This document shows positions 1-9,839 of a stretch of DNA of 43,229 bases, piece after piece (position 1 is the first letter of the stretch; the number at the start of each line of letters is the position of its first letter). The DNA comes from Aureobasidium sp. EXF-3400 (taxonomy: Eukaryota > Ascomycota > Dothideomycetes > Dothideales > Saccotheciaceae). The notes beneath the pieces were generated by a model, which saw only the letters and a list, made by a program, of their open reading frames with translations, was not told where the DNA came from and did not search any database. A program made the position numbers and the translations under genes. The stretch spans positions 1-43,229 of the forward strand of contig SWBL01000390.1 of the NCBI GenBank assembly GCA_024195585.1, in the 5' to 3' direction.

Positions 1-760
1 TTCAACATAGACTCGGGTTGGCTGTAACGTGCTATGCATGCATCTAGCGTCGGCGTTTGGCGATGATTCAACAATATCCCAGACTCACGGCATTTTGTTT
101 TTCATGGGAAATGATTATACTTCTTTTTTCAAGATAGACCAACAATCTACTACAACCACACCACACTCTTATCACAAAGAGAGGAGTGTGTACATTCTTA
201 ACGACCTCTAAACTTCTGCTCTCCATCTTACTGTCCTGTTCAAAGTTTTTCTCCCTCTATTGAGTACGTATTGACTTCTGAAGCCGGTGTCGGCATGGGA
301 TATTTCATTTCTCAATCGTTAAATTGCGCTCAGACCATTTAGAATAATCAAACCACCACGTGTGGAGCTGATTGCAAATGGTTCGCATGCCATTTCAACA
401 GAGTCGATTGGTGCCAGCTGTACAAAGATAAAGAGCCACCTGTCCTTGACATCCCACTGGAAGAACTCCATAGTACCTTGCATGCACAACAAAAAAACCA
501 AAAAAGGATGAATGGAAACTCCACAAAACGACATGTGAAAGTCATGAAGTCATGCACGGAAAGCAAAGCACAGCACAGAGCGGGCAGAGGACCCAGCCAG
601 CCGCTGAACCTCGGGTGCTTGCTGCTTGCAGTGGAGACGACCTACTATTCAACGACTGACTCCATCTTTGAAGCCATTGAAGCTGTCAACGATTACATAT
701 TCATCGTTATTTTTGATACCGGAATCTCAGTTCGTTTTGTAAACAAGAAACGTAAACACA
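1..760. other. left-edge intergenic sequence
   Basis: No open frame here resembles a known protein and none shows a convincing start or splice pattern. A short inverted repeat (CACACTC, later GAGTGTG) lies near 163-191. The last part should hold the promoter and 5' leader of the small gene starting at 761. The window edge may cut a neighbouring transcription unit. Confidence 0.5.
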
Positions 761-1287
761 ATGTCAGACTCGGCAACCAGATCGCTGCCTGTACTCAGTC
801 TACGCGCTGCGGAGATAGCTTCGGCAGCTGCTCAGAAAAAGGCACAGGAGATGGGCATTGGTATATCTCTCTATAAATTCGAATCTGATCACAGAACTAA
901 CCATTATATTTCTCTGCATCAGATTTCAACATCGCAATCGTAGACTCCACCCTACATTTGCTGCACTTTATCCGCCAACCCACGGCAAAACTAACCTCCA
1001 TCTCCATTGCCATCGACAAGGCCTTTACGGCAGCAGGGCACAAACAACCAACCTCTGCCTACAAGTCTCCAAACTTTTTGCCTGGGGGTGTCGCATATGG
1101 CATTCATAACTCCAATGGTGGTAGGTTTATGTTGATTGGGGGTGGTGTGCCGATAAAGATTGATGGGGTTGTGGTGGGAGCCGTGGGTGTCAGTACAGGG
1201 ACACCGGCTCAGGACGAGGAGGTTGCAACAGCGGGCGTGAAGGCTGTGGATGAGTGGGTCAAGAAGAGGCAGGGAGCTAAGTTGTAG
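761..1287 (+). CDS. GlcG/HbpS-like (DUF336 family) protein
   Basis: Two exons, 761-860 and 923-1287, joined over a 62-bp intron (GTATAT donor, ACTAAC branch site, CAG acceptor), give 154 residues. The join restores a family-typical strand reading DFNIAIVDSTLHLLHF; the middle carries a helix like SISIAIDKAFTAAG and a glycine-rich end including GGGVPIKIDGVVVGAVGVS. This is the compact single-domain layout of GlcG/HbpS proteins, which bind haem or small ligands in bacteria; the role in fungi is poorly defined and I assign none. The start is the first ATG of the exon, followed by SDSATRSLPVLSLRAAEI, where the family's first helix begins. No signal peptide is visible, so it is probably cytosolic. 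The family call is firm, the function open. Confidence 0.82.
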
Positions 1288-1393
1288 AGATGCTGTCTGA
1301 TTGAGATTTGCTTGTAAAGCTATGGTGAAGAGCAAGGAATGGAAGTCGTGTCGCCGATACAGTAATCAGTCGTAACAGGCGTTTGTGCTGGCA

Positions 1394-1957
1394 TCATCTG
1401 ATACCGCGGTGCTTCATCTCCTTTCTCATCTCCTCCAGCTTGTTCTCCAACTCTTCAGTCTCCAGCTTCAGCTCTTGATCGCTATATGAAGCCAAGTTCT
1501 TCTCCTTCTGCTTGGACTTTTCCGAGTCTCCTGCCTTGTCGATATCGAGCTGCTTCCTGGCTACCCTGTCAAGGGCTTGACGGAACGCCTGCTCACATCG
1601 GTCAGCTTTGTCTGGCTCCCAAGCTTGAAGCGCTATTGGTTTTCAAACCTTTGTGGCCGGATGGGCAGGGTGGGTGATATTGTGTCCGATCTTCTTGCGC
1701 AGATGGCAATCTTTAGTGTCGTGTGAATTGTTGTAGCCATGTTTGCCGTACGAGCCTTTGTGTGTGTGGTCAGTGATCGAGAGCGAAGGTTGGATGTGAG
1801 GATGAAGCTTACAGTAGTATTTCTTACTCTGTTTGGTTGTGTTTTTAGCAGCGGGGTTGTTGGTGGCAGTGGGAGCAATGGTGTTGTTCATGTTTATGAC
1901 TGTGGAAGGTGGTTGAGCGCCCGAGGCGGCGGCGAAGTAGAAGTTGAAGGTGGGCAT
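1394..1957 (-). pseudogene. gag-like zinc-knuckle remnant with coiled-coil tail
   Basis: On the minus strand an ATG at 1957 opens a frame of low-complexity Asn/Thr/Ala residues leading to KKYYC and then HGYNNSHDTKDCHLRKK. This is a Cys/His pattern like the zinc knuckle of LTR-retrotransposon Gag proteins. A good intron (GTAAGC donor, CACTGAC branch, AAG acceptor; 1756-1812, 57 bp) would shorten the knuckle to 85 residues in total; because 57 is divisible by three the frame also stays open unspliced. The frame stops at TGA 1643-1645. The same frame then stays open for 82 more codons (to TGA 1394-1396), and these look coding: a highly charged, coiled-coil-like segment with ELKLETEELENKLEEM. It could be a gag fragment broken by one stop, a stop read through, or two genes abutting. 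No reverse transcriptase, integrase or LTR is visible nearby. Confidence 0.42.
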
Positions 1958-2264
1958 CCTTGTGGCGGTGGATGTTGAATGAGGAGAGGGCGAGAAGAAA
2001 TGCCTCAGAAGTCTTGCGGGCTTCAAGTCGTGTTAGGAAGCAGCGTTGCAAGCTCACACGTGAAGATTTAGGACGAGCGTCTGTCTTCATAAAGGAAGGA
2101 GCGATGCAAAGTCTTGATAGGGGGGAAAGTGCGAAACAGAAAGATCACTCCACCTCAAATACGACTTCAATCATTCACAAGAGTATGCTACCTGAATAAT
2201 GTTTAGAGGACTGGGTAAAGCCAATGACTGCCATACACAGTATCACTTTGCACGCTGTGCCCAT

Positions 2265-4351
2265 CTAAAGCTCATACATGCCCTCTGCAAGCAAGGCCTG
2301 CTGTTGTCCACCTCTCTTACCACCCTTCTCACGGCCAACAAGAATCCAATTCTTGATGATGGCAGTGCCATCCTTGAGCCAAGCTTGCTCTTCTTCAGTG
2401 CAAGAATCAGGGTTCAGAGTATAGCACTCGTTCTTGGGAGCGGGCAAGACATCACTAGGTGTCCATGCATCCTCAGTACCATTGGTCTTGTAATGGTCCG
2501 ACACAGCAATTTCGCCAGTGGCAACATCCTTGTTGAACAAACTGCGCATGAAAATCTCGTATGCGGCTTCGGGCTGGTAGCTAGGCACCAGATGACCAGC
2601 CTGGTATACTCTGGTGAAACTCAAGTTGCCGTATTGTCTGACAAGACCGCCAGAGTGAACAGGAGAGAGCACAAGAGGAGTATATCCAGCCTTGGAGAAT
2701 GCTTCTTGCGACTCCCATGGGATCTTTTGGGATGAAGCCTCACCGCCGATCCAGTTACAGGCATAGTCTCGGTCGCCGTACATCATGGCCACTTTGACAC
2801 CATTGTCGAGAATGTAGGCAAGATCCTCGATCAAGCCACCCTTGTTGATATCACCAGTGCCCTTGAAAGCTTCGTAGACCGTGGGAGAGACGGCGGTAAA
2901 GTTCACAGGCACACCTAGCGCTTCTTGGACCCAGTGTTGGTTCAAGTAGCCTACGAGGTATTGGCTTGGGAAAGGGTCGTTCTGTTGATGGGTTATGTCG
3001 AACCAACCAAACTTCTTACTCTCCATGTACAGGGCAACGGTCTGTTTTTCGATATTCTCACCCGTTTGCATGCAGTGTTTGTTGGTCTTCTCAACATCGC
3101 CGTAGTCATTAGGGTCAGTTTCGAGTTGCATTTTGCGGCATTTTTGGATTTGGTCGCGCAGACCTCCCTTGCGAATGTATTCGTATTTGGCGTGGAAATA
3201 TTGCTCCTCGGTGAAGCCCTGAATGCCGTAGGTGTTGGCAACGGGGAACTCGACGTACGCAGAAGTGGAATCCTCAGCATTGATGCAGCCGTTGATTATA
3301 CCCAAAGTGTCGAGGTGCAAATAGTGCGTACCAGGGCCTGAGATCGATCCGTTGGCAATCAACTCGTTCTGAGTCATGAACTTCTTGACAAAGGTAGGAC
3401 CGTATCTGCCACCATATGACTCTGTGAAGAGAGAAATTTTCTCATCATGGGGCTTGTACTGTGGGAACTCTTCGAACCATGTCTGGGCGAAGTGCCAGAA
3501 AGCAACAGCCGCGTGCTGCGTGCTGTTAACGGTAGCAGAGACATTTTGACTGCTCGCAGTGCCAACCAAGAAAGTAGCGTTTTGATCAGGAACACCGGAG
3601 CTGAAGTCGGCAACCTCAATGGAATCGGGGCCCTCATTGTCAGCAAGTAGATTGACAGTGATGTTAGTTGGAACATCGTAAGAGTATCCGACCTGAACAG
3701 GCTGATCGATGTACAAAATGTTGACCTATACGTGGATTAGCAGCGTCCTGTGCTATAGCATGGTCTAGCCCTACCTCATTGTTCCACGACCAAGGGTTCA
3801 GGCGTGTAGAGTTACTGTCGTCGTTGACGAAGCAAGGACCGTTCTCAGAGAGTGCACCCATCATGGAGCTTCCTCCAGGTCCACCATTGAGCCAGATTGA
3901 CAAAGGAGCCTTGTGGGGATCCTTGCGAGATTCGAAGAACCAGAAGAAGCTGGGCCATATCAGTATGTGACACCATTACAACCAGGATGATATTGGACTG
4001 ACGTATTGATGGGATAGTCCTGGCTCTCATGAGTCTCGTTAATGCTATGAGGTGGCAGATGAACATATCCGGAAAAACTGCGAACACCTTCGGTCGTCTC
4101 GCAGATAGTGGGCTGGAGATGAGATTAGCCTCTGAACGTGATAAAGTGCATCAATGAGCCAGATGATATGAGACCAAGCAGTGTCGTTGAGCTTGAGAAG
4201 TACATACATCAACCTCTTTGTACGAAATTTCGATACCATGGTGGAATTTCGACTTTACAGTCTTGACCTCCTCAGGCTTCGGCGGGAATTGGGCAACAGC
4301 GGACGAAGCCAAAAACGCGCCTGACAACAGCGCGGAGTTTTTGAGTAACAT
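2265..4351 (-). CDS. secreted serine carboxypeptidase (peptidase family S10)
   Basis: Four exons (4208-4351, 4003-4112, 3775-3949, 2265-3725) separated by introns of 95, 53 and 49 bp give 629 residues. Each intron has GT/AG ends and a CTRAY branch site, and the joins produce family signatures: [11 protein letters not shown] then [10 protein letters not shown], and [15 protein letters not shown] across the last junction. The catalytic triad is present: Ser246 in [11 protein letters not shown], an Asp in [10 protein letters not shown] (461 or 463) and His521 in YQAGHLVP. The first 20 residues form a hydrophobic signal peptide ending near AVAQF, and many N-glycosylation sequons follow, so the enzyme is expected in the secretory pathway or outside the cell, trimming residues from peptide C-termini. 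Its length suits the larger fungal S10 enzymes. The natural substrate cannot be told from sequence. Confidence 0.93.
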
Positions 4352-4829
4352 GACTCTAACGATAACGATTCTCGCAGTGACAATTGAAGTCCTCAGACGA
4401 GGTTGAAGATGTGCTTTATCAAGTCAATGTTCGAATTGCTGCGGCCTTGTTCTTAATCACGCTTTGACAATCCTACGACGCTATACCGAGCTTGGCAGGT
4501 GGCTGGTTTGGTTATTGCTTTCTCCAATAGTGTTGCCTAAACGTTGTGGATTCGTCTTGCGTGATACGAAGACTTATAACGAGACTCGTAGATTTCATGA
4601 TTGAACAGATATTGCTGTGGGTTGGGGTTCGGTCTTGAGGTGAAATGTTGGCCATATTTGACAAGTTTGGTTGCAGGGTGTGCCACCCTGTCTCTGACGT
4701 CGTCGACACCATGCTCGCGATATAGTGTAGATGAGATACAAAACTAAAGTACCACAAAATGCTTCAATGTCTTGAAGTAATTCTGACTATGCTGTGGTAT
4801 GTCGTGACGCTTAGGCAGCAGGATAACGT
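4352..4829. other. intergenic, divergent promoter region
   Basis: This 478-bp spacer separates the carboxypeptidase start from the DsbA-like frame. I looked here in the + strand frames for a missing DsbA N-terminus (CPWC motif) and saw none. A perfect 7-bp hairpin with a 3-nt loop, CAGGGTGTGCCACCCTG, lies at 4674-4690; its role is unknown. Confidence 0.5.
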
Positions 4830-5327
4830 ATGGTATCTGTCCGACAGCTTCGATTGAACAAAAAGCCCATTCGACAACATCTCCTGCAATCACGACGCAT
4901 AGCAATCGCAAGATATACTCTAAGCAATCATCCTAAAACTTGGCATACCTCGAGCGACTCGCAACGAAATGGCATCATCAACAACCTTCAAAATCAAATG
5001 ATGCATCTCGCGGGGCTGAAGGGTGAGGATGTGCAGATGAAGCTTGCGAAAAAGTTATTTGCGATGCACTTCGAGGGAGATACTGATGTGACTTGTCAAG
5101 ATCACCTGCTTAAAGCTAGTATTGCTGCCGGTCTGGCTGAAAACGAGGCCATGGACTGGTTGTACAGCGATAATGGCGGAGCTGAAGTCGATGAGGAGGC
5201 GCAGCGGGCCAGGGACTCGGGAGTCAGTTCAGTGCCGACCTTCGAGATCAATGGCAGAAGGCTTGAAGGTGCAGAAGATGCTTCGGCATTCTATCAAGCG
5301 TTTGCGGACATCAAAGCCAGTAGCTGA
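4830..5327 (+). CDS. DsbA-like thioredoxin-fold protein, N-terminally truncated
   Basis: A 165-codon frame whose last ~110 residues match the C-terminal half of FrnE-type DsbA oxidoreductases: HLAGLKGEDVQMKLAKKLF, then HFEGDTDVTCQDHLLKASI, then the EEAQRARDSGVSSVPTFEIN segment containing the cis-proline of the thioredoxin fold (V-P-T-F), ending with a short helix. The family normally starts with a strand followed by CPWC or a similar dithiol motif. Neither the first 55 residues here nor the preceding 478 bp contain it. Those first residues (MVSVRQLRLNKKPIRQHLL...) are basic and resemble nothing I know. The true start may be at the ATG pair near 4999, which begins the homologous part. It is therefore either a decaying gene or a catalytically dead fold kept for binding. 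The fold call is good; function is unknown. Confidence 0.6.
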   Translation: MVSVRQLRLNKKPIRQHLLQSRRIAIARYTLSNHPKTWHTSSDSQRNGIINNLQNQMMHLAGLKGEDVQMKLAKKLFAMHFEGDTDVTCQDHLLKASIAAGLAENEAMDWLYSDNGGAEVDEEAQRARDSGVSSVPTFEINGRRLEGAEDASAFYQAFADIKASS

Positions 5328-5957
5328 TGTCAGGCAGAAAAAGAGAACAGCTTTGTTGGCAACAGTTGTTGACATCGGACTTGTACTCAACACGAAGCCA
5401 CTAATCTTCTTCCTCTAGCCATCACCTATCCACAATGACAACTATCATAATTACCTCTACATATTGATCTGTCTACTCCAGAAGTATCTTCTAGAGTCGT
5501 TGTATATACTTGCCTTATCGGTGTGTCTTTGCTGTTGCCATGGATCATATGACATGTCCCACAGCCACCACAAGCTGAACACAGCCTCGCGATATCAAAT
5601 GGCTGCAGGCTGCAGACGACCGCTCAGCCTTGCACTATCGAGCAAACATGCAGCCCCCGAATAGTATGTACATCAGATGCGCCGCGACGCGAGGTTCTCC
5701 GACGCCCCTTTACTTGTGATCGTACACCGGGTAACTGGGAACATAAGCAGTATGCAAGCCACCTTTAACCTATTGGAAGCATACATATTTTCTAGAGGTT
5801 ACAGTGGCCTTATGCGCCGATCAACAAGCCAATCGTGTCAGATCTAGCCGCATCACCAGTATATATGACAAAGCAAGGATATCGCATGGTTTCCCATAAT
5901 ATTTCCTTCTACAGCATTTTGTGTTGATACTGGCAAAATTGTGGGTTGTGAACGATC
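5328..5957. promoter_or_regulatory. intergenic with TATA-like and CCAAT motifs upstream of DUF3433 gene
   Basis: No gene is visible in this 630-bp stretch. Two plausible promoter motifs precede the next start codon: a CCAAT sequence near 5829 and a TATATAT run at 5860-5866, about 95 bp before the ATG. These are motif matches only; the transcription start is not known. Confidence 0.35.
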
Positions 5958-8900
5958 ATGGAGCCAGTGATCGATTCGACCTGCTCACTAGAACCCAAAT
6001 TGTCAACACGAGCCGCAGAAGCGTCTAATCACGACGAGTTTGATGCTTCAGCCAGGATTGGAGACGACGGGTGGGAGTTCCCTAGAAACGAAACATCTCG
6101 AAGATACTGGACATCGGTGTGGCCACACAGACCGACTCTGCTTGCGCTCATAGCTTTGTTCACAGCACTTGTCAGCTCGCTGATCGTTCTGTTGGCTGTG
6201 GAACAAGCTTACGATGGTATACGCCCAACTCTATCGTCGAACCACTATGCTTGGACTTATGGCCCCACCGCGGTCTTGGTCATTGTTCTCAGCCTGTGGC
6301 GCCAGGTTGATTATTATTGCAAATTGATGCAGCCATGGCAAGAGATGTACAAAGGCCCGAAAGATGCTGACAATAGTCTGATGCTCGATTATGTCTCTTC
6401 TAATCTGATCACCAGCTTGATCCGAGCTGTACACCGTCGACACTTTCCAGTCGCTGCTTCTATCGCAGGTTTTATCACCATGAAGCTGATTATATTATTT
6501 TCCACTGGTCTGCTCATCCTTAGACCGACAGTGGTGATCAGAACACAGCCCATGAAGCTGACTACGGGCTTCTCTACTGATGGTTTCTGGAAGACTGTGC
6601 CTCGCAGTGGCGATGTTCTGGCAGACAACATCCAAAGGGCAACATACTCCAATATTTCAACCGAATCAGTGCACGCATACCTCAAAGTTCTGGAAGGCCA
6701 AAGCCATGACTACAACATCTCGCTGAACAACATGGTATTCCAGTCGTTCGAGCCAGAGGGGACAACTGAACTGCTCAGTATTATCACAGAAGTCGACGCA
6801 TTCGTTCCCAACATTTCATGCGAAATCGCACAGCCTACCTTTCGCTCGTTCTCCAACGGCGATTTGGCAGTTCACTTGAACAGTACTACTTGCTCAGTGG
6901 GTGCGAAGAACCAATCGCCACTCGAACTGGATCAATATTGGCATCTCTGCCCCGGTGATGCATGTCCGCCTTCTGCTGTCCAATACAATTTCTGGAGAGC
7001 CAATTGCTCAGAGGTCGATGACTTGTGGTTAGGCAGCACGATAGATGTCAACACACCTTACGACTTTCGGTTCGCGTTTCTTGTGGGCAATTACACAATA
7101 GAAACATTCTTCTTGGAGGAAGGCAATTTCACACAGCACAGAGCAACTCCCCATGAGACAGCAGCAGTAATCTGTAAGATTGACTACTCGATGAAGAAAG
7201 CGACGATTCTCCAGGACATGAGGAATGGCTCAATTCAGGTGAACCACCTCGCTACAGCAGGACATCTCAACGGCCTTACCGGTATCATGCTAGGGGAGAT
7301 CATGCACGATGCACTGTGGGCATCGCAAACTCTAGATATGCGAGACCATATTCCGGATTACGAGACCCTCAAATTTTCCCCACAAGTAACAGTACCTTTA
7401 TACTATGTATTGTTACGGACACTCGAGGGGGAACAGTCGATTAATCGATTCTTGTCTGCAAAGACTTTGCAAACGTCTGCTTGTCAGGTCTGGGCCGGCA
7501 TAGCATCGCAATTCATCCGGGAGAGTTGTATCCAGACAGCGAATTCAAGTTCGACTGCTACAGGGACCTTCATTGAGTCTCGGCTTCACGTTGGACTGGT
7601 ATCACTATGGGCGATGGTCGTAGGATTTGTTCTGCTGATCATACTGACGATTTGCATCATGGTCACGACGTGCAACGATGTTGTGCCTCAAGATCCAGGA
7701 CATCTGGCAATGGGCAGCTACATGATGGGCACAAATCCAGCGATGACTGAGATCCTCAGTGGCTGCGGTGCCCTAAGAACGAGCCAACTGTCCAACTTAC
7801 TATCTGGATTCATGTTCAAGACAGAATTCGACCATTCATTTCGAATCGTGGCAACAACAAAGAGGCATGAAAGTCCGAAGAAGACAGAGAAGAATGAAAA
7901 GGAAAAGTCAACCATCTGGATCCCGCTCGCTGCTCAGTATCCTATATTGGGCTTGACGTTGATTGTCCCTGCAGTGGCCATCATCGTACTCGAGATACTC
8001 TATCAAATCTCTCACAACAACCATGGTCTGCTAGATGTTTACGACACGGAAAAGATGGCAACCTATCTTTCGCGGTACGTCTCGAGTTCGGTTGTTCTTT
8101 TGATCGCTACCCTGTTTAATTCTTTGGACTTCGCTGTCGCATCCTTTGCTCCGTTTAACCTCCTTCGATCGGGGACCGTGGCTGGTAGTCGCAGTCTCTG
8201 CTTTAGTCTTCTTGGAAAACTGGCCCCAGTAGCCCTGGTGGATTCAATAAAGGCACGCCATGTCAGCTCTGTCTTCTCCAACTCGGCTGGTATAATAGGA
8301 AGCGTTTTGGCCATTGTCTCATCAGGATTGTGGGTGATCGATCGTGCTGTGGTGGCGGACTACCCTATCACAGCTTCGCTAGCAGATACCTGGGACGTGA
8401 GCTGGCACAATAGCGCAGTCTCAGGTGATGGAGGCGCAAGCATGTCGTTTGACAGTTTTCAGCATGGCGGTGCGGCTCTACCATCTTCAAGTTGGCATGG
8501 CATTGTCTTCCCAAGCGTCGCAGATATCGGACTGTCACCTGGTGTGGAAGCTCGTGGCGATCCAATAACGCAAAACATAACGATTCAAATTGAAGGACTG
8601 CGTCCACAACTGGATTGCGAAGTTATCGCGGACAAATACTTGAGTATCGAGTACTTCAAGAACGAGCAGATGACAATTTCCGCACGTCCTCTGCTTCCGC
8701 CTAAATGTCAGCATGCGGGAGAGAACGGGACGGGCGCATACTACGGGTTCTCGCCATCCTACATGTTGAGTGGCGTTGGAGATGTCACATGGTTAGGCAA
8801 TTTCTACGACCTACATCTCGGGCCGTGGACAGCGTCTCTGGAAGCCGATAACGACTATGGCGAAGACAGTCTGAACGTTGACTATCAGCCCGATAATCCG

Positions 8901-9839
8901 GCTGGTTGCCCATCAATAGGTATTGTTCTCACGGCAAATCATGCCAATAAGACCAGCTATGACGATGTAAGCGCTCTTCTGTGTTCTCAAAAACTTCAGA
9001 AAGTCAAGCTGAATGTGACTTATTCGGGATACGATACGATGCATCCATCAATCGATACCTACGTTGAACCTGTCATCATCTCAGGGACGACTGAGTACCT
9101 GACGAACGGGACCAACGGTATTGACACTTTTCCGTATCGTGTTCAGATGTATCTCCAGAACCTCACCAGGTTCAACATACCATCCACTGGTGATAAAACA
9201 TATCTCGAACCACTTGATGATTTCATGAACCACCTGATCTACGGGCCTAACGGTACTGCTGGAGAAGAACTCGCCGGCAAAGCCAACCGTGGAAGGCTCG
9301 CAGAAGCTGTCGGAAGTCTGTACGCGAGATACATGACATTTGTGATCGACCAGCGCTTCCGGCAGCCCATAACCCAAAACTCGACTGAAAGCATCAAGCA
9401 AGTGACAGGCACTGCATACAGATATACGTCGAGACTCCAGATGAACTTCGCCTCCAAGCTCGCTCTACAGATTATGCTGGCAGCCATGACAGTATTGGGT
9501 GCAAGCGCGTTCTGGCTCACCGATCTGCGTGGCACGCTCCCAAGAAAACCAACCACGATTGCGAGTATGTTGGCTCTATTTGCTGGTTCAGATATGTGCG
9601 ACGAGAAGAAGCCCTTAATTCCACGCGAGGCCTTGTGGATGCACGGTAAAGAGCTTGATAAGGTGTTTGATGGCTGGCTGTTTAGTCTAGGCTGGTGGCC
9701 AAAGACACGGAAGGATGTTGATACTGTATCGAATGAGATTGATGAGATGAGTGGAGATGCTTTGCTAGAGACCAAGGAAGTAGAAGGGAGACGATTTGGC
9801 ATTGATGTAGGTGTTGCTGAACAACTGGGCTTTCGATAG
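5958..9839 (+). CDS. DUF3433 multi-pass membrane protein (duplicated architecture)
   Basis: A single 1293-codon frame with no intron. It matches the fungal DUF3433 family: a cytosolic N-terminus, hydrophobic segments near residues 52-75, 95-110 and 163-187, then the family-type run LWRQVDYYCKLMQPWQEMY with SLMLDYVSS. A long sequon-rich, presumably lumenal or extracellular region follows, with another membrane span near 546-572. The plan then repeats: spans near 653-682, 707-740 and 771-797 (with the related SLDFAVASFAPFNLLRSG), a second sequon-rich ectodomain, a span near 1167-1190 and an acidic cytosolic tail. Function of the family is unknown; location is most likely the plasma membrane or endomembranes. 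The ATG at 5958 is the first in frame and leaves a normal cytosolic leader. Confidence 0.88.
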   Translation: MEPVIDSTCSLEPKLSTRAAEASNHDEFDASARIGDDGWEFPRNETSRRYWTSVWPHRPTLLALIALFTALVSSLIVLLAVEQAYDGIRPTLSSNHYAWTYGPTAVLVIVLSLWRQVDYYCKLMQPWQEMYKGPKDADNSLMLDYVSSNLITSLIRAVHRRHFPVAASIAGFITMKLIILFSTGLLILRPTVVIRTQPMKLTTGFSTDGFWKTVPRSGDVLADNIQRATYSNISTESVHAYLKVLEGQSHDYNISLNNMVFQSFEPEGTTELLSIITEVDAFVPNISCEIAQPTFRSFSNGDLAVHLNSTTCSVGAKNQSPLELDQYWHLCPGDACPPSAVQYNFWRANCSEVDDLWLGSTIDVNTPYDFRFAFLVGNYTIETFFLEEGNFTQHRATPHETAAVICKIDYSMKKATILQDMRNGSIQVNHLATAGHLNGLTGIMLGEIMHDALWASQTLDMRDHIPDYETLKFSPQVTVPLYYVLLRTLEGEQSINRFLSAKTLQTSACQVWAGIASQFIRESCIQTANSSSTATGTFIESRLHVGLVSLWAMVVGFVLLIILTICIMVTTCNDVVPQDPGHLAMGSYMMGTNPAMTEILSGCGALRTSQLSNLLSGFMFKTEFDHSFRIVATTKRHESPKKTEKNEKEKSTIWIPLAAQYPILGLTLIVPAVAIIVLEILYQISHNNHGLLDVYDTEKMATYLSRYVSSSVVLLIATLFNSLDFAVASFAPFNLLRSGTVAGSRSLCFSLLGKLAPVALVDSIKARHVSSVFSNSAGIIGSVLAIVSSGLWVIDRAVVADYPITASLADTWDVSWHNSAVSGDGGASMSFDSFQHGGAALPSSSWHGIVFPSVADIGLSPGVEARGDPITQNITIQIEGLRPQLDCEVIADKYLSIEYFKNEQMTISARPLLPPKCQHAGENGTGAYYGFSPSYMLSGVGDVTWLGNFYDLHLGPWTASLEADNDYGEDSLNVDYQPDNPAGCPSIGIVLTANHANKTSYDDVSALLCSQKLQKVKLNVTYSGYDTMHPSIDTYVEPVIISGTTEYLTNGTNGIDTFPYRVQMYLQNLTRFNIPSTGDKTYLEPLDDFMNHLIYGPNGTAGEELAGKANRGRLAEAVGSLYARYMTFVIDQRFRQPITQNSTESIKQVTGTAYRYTSRLQMNFASKLALQIMLAAMTVLGASAFWLTDLRGTLPRKPTTIASMLALFAGSDMCDEKKPLIPREALWMHGKELDKVFDGWLFSLGWWPKTRKDVDTVSNEIDEMSGDALLETKEVEGRRFGIDVGVAEQLGFR

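Noticed and set aside
478..876. 132-codon plus-strand frame ahead of the GlcG/HbpS-like gene
   Set aside because: It overlaps the supported first exon in another frame and has no similarity to known proteins.
2199..2735. 178-codon plus-strand frame
   Set aside because: It is antisense to the C-terminal exon of the S10 carboxypeptidase.
4674..4690. Perfect 7-bp hairpin CAGGGTGTGCCACCCTG, sharing CAGGGT with the MITE-like ends
   Set aside because: Beyond six bases it does not match the MITE terminus and has no TA flanks; probably coincidence.
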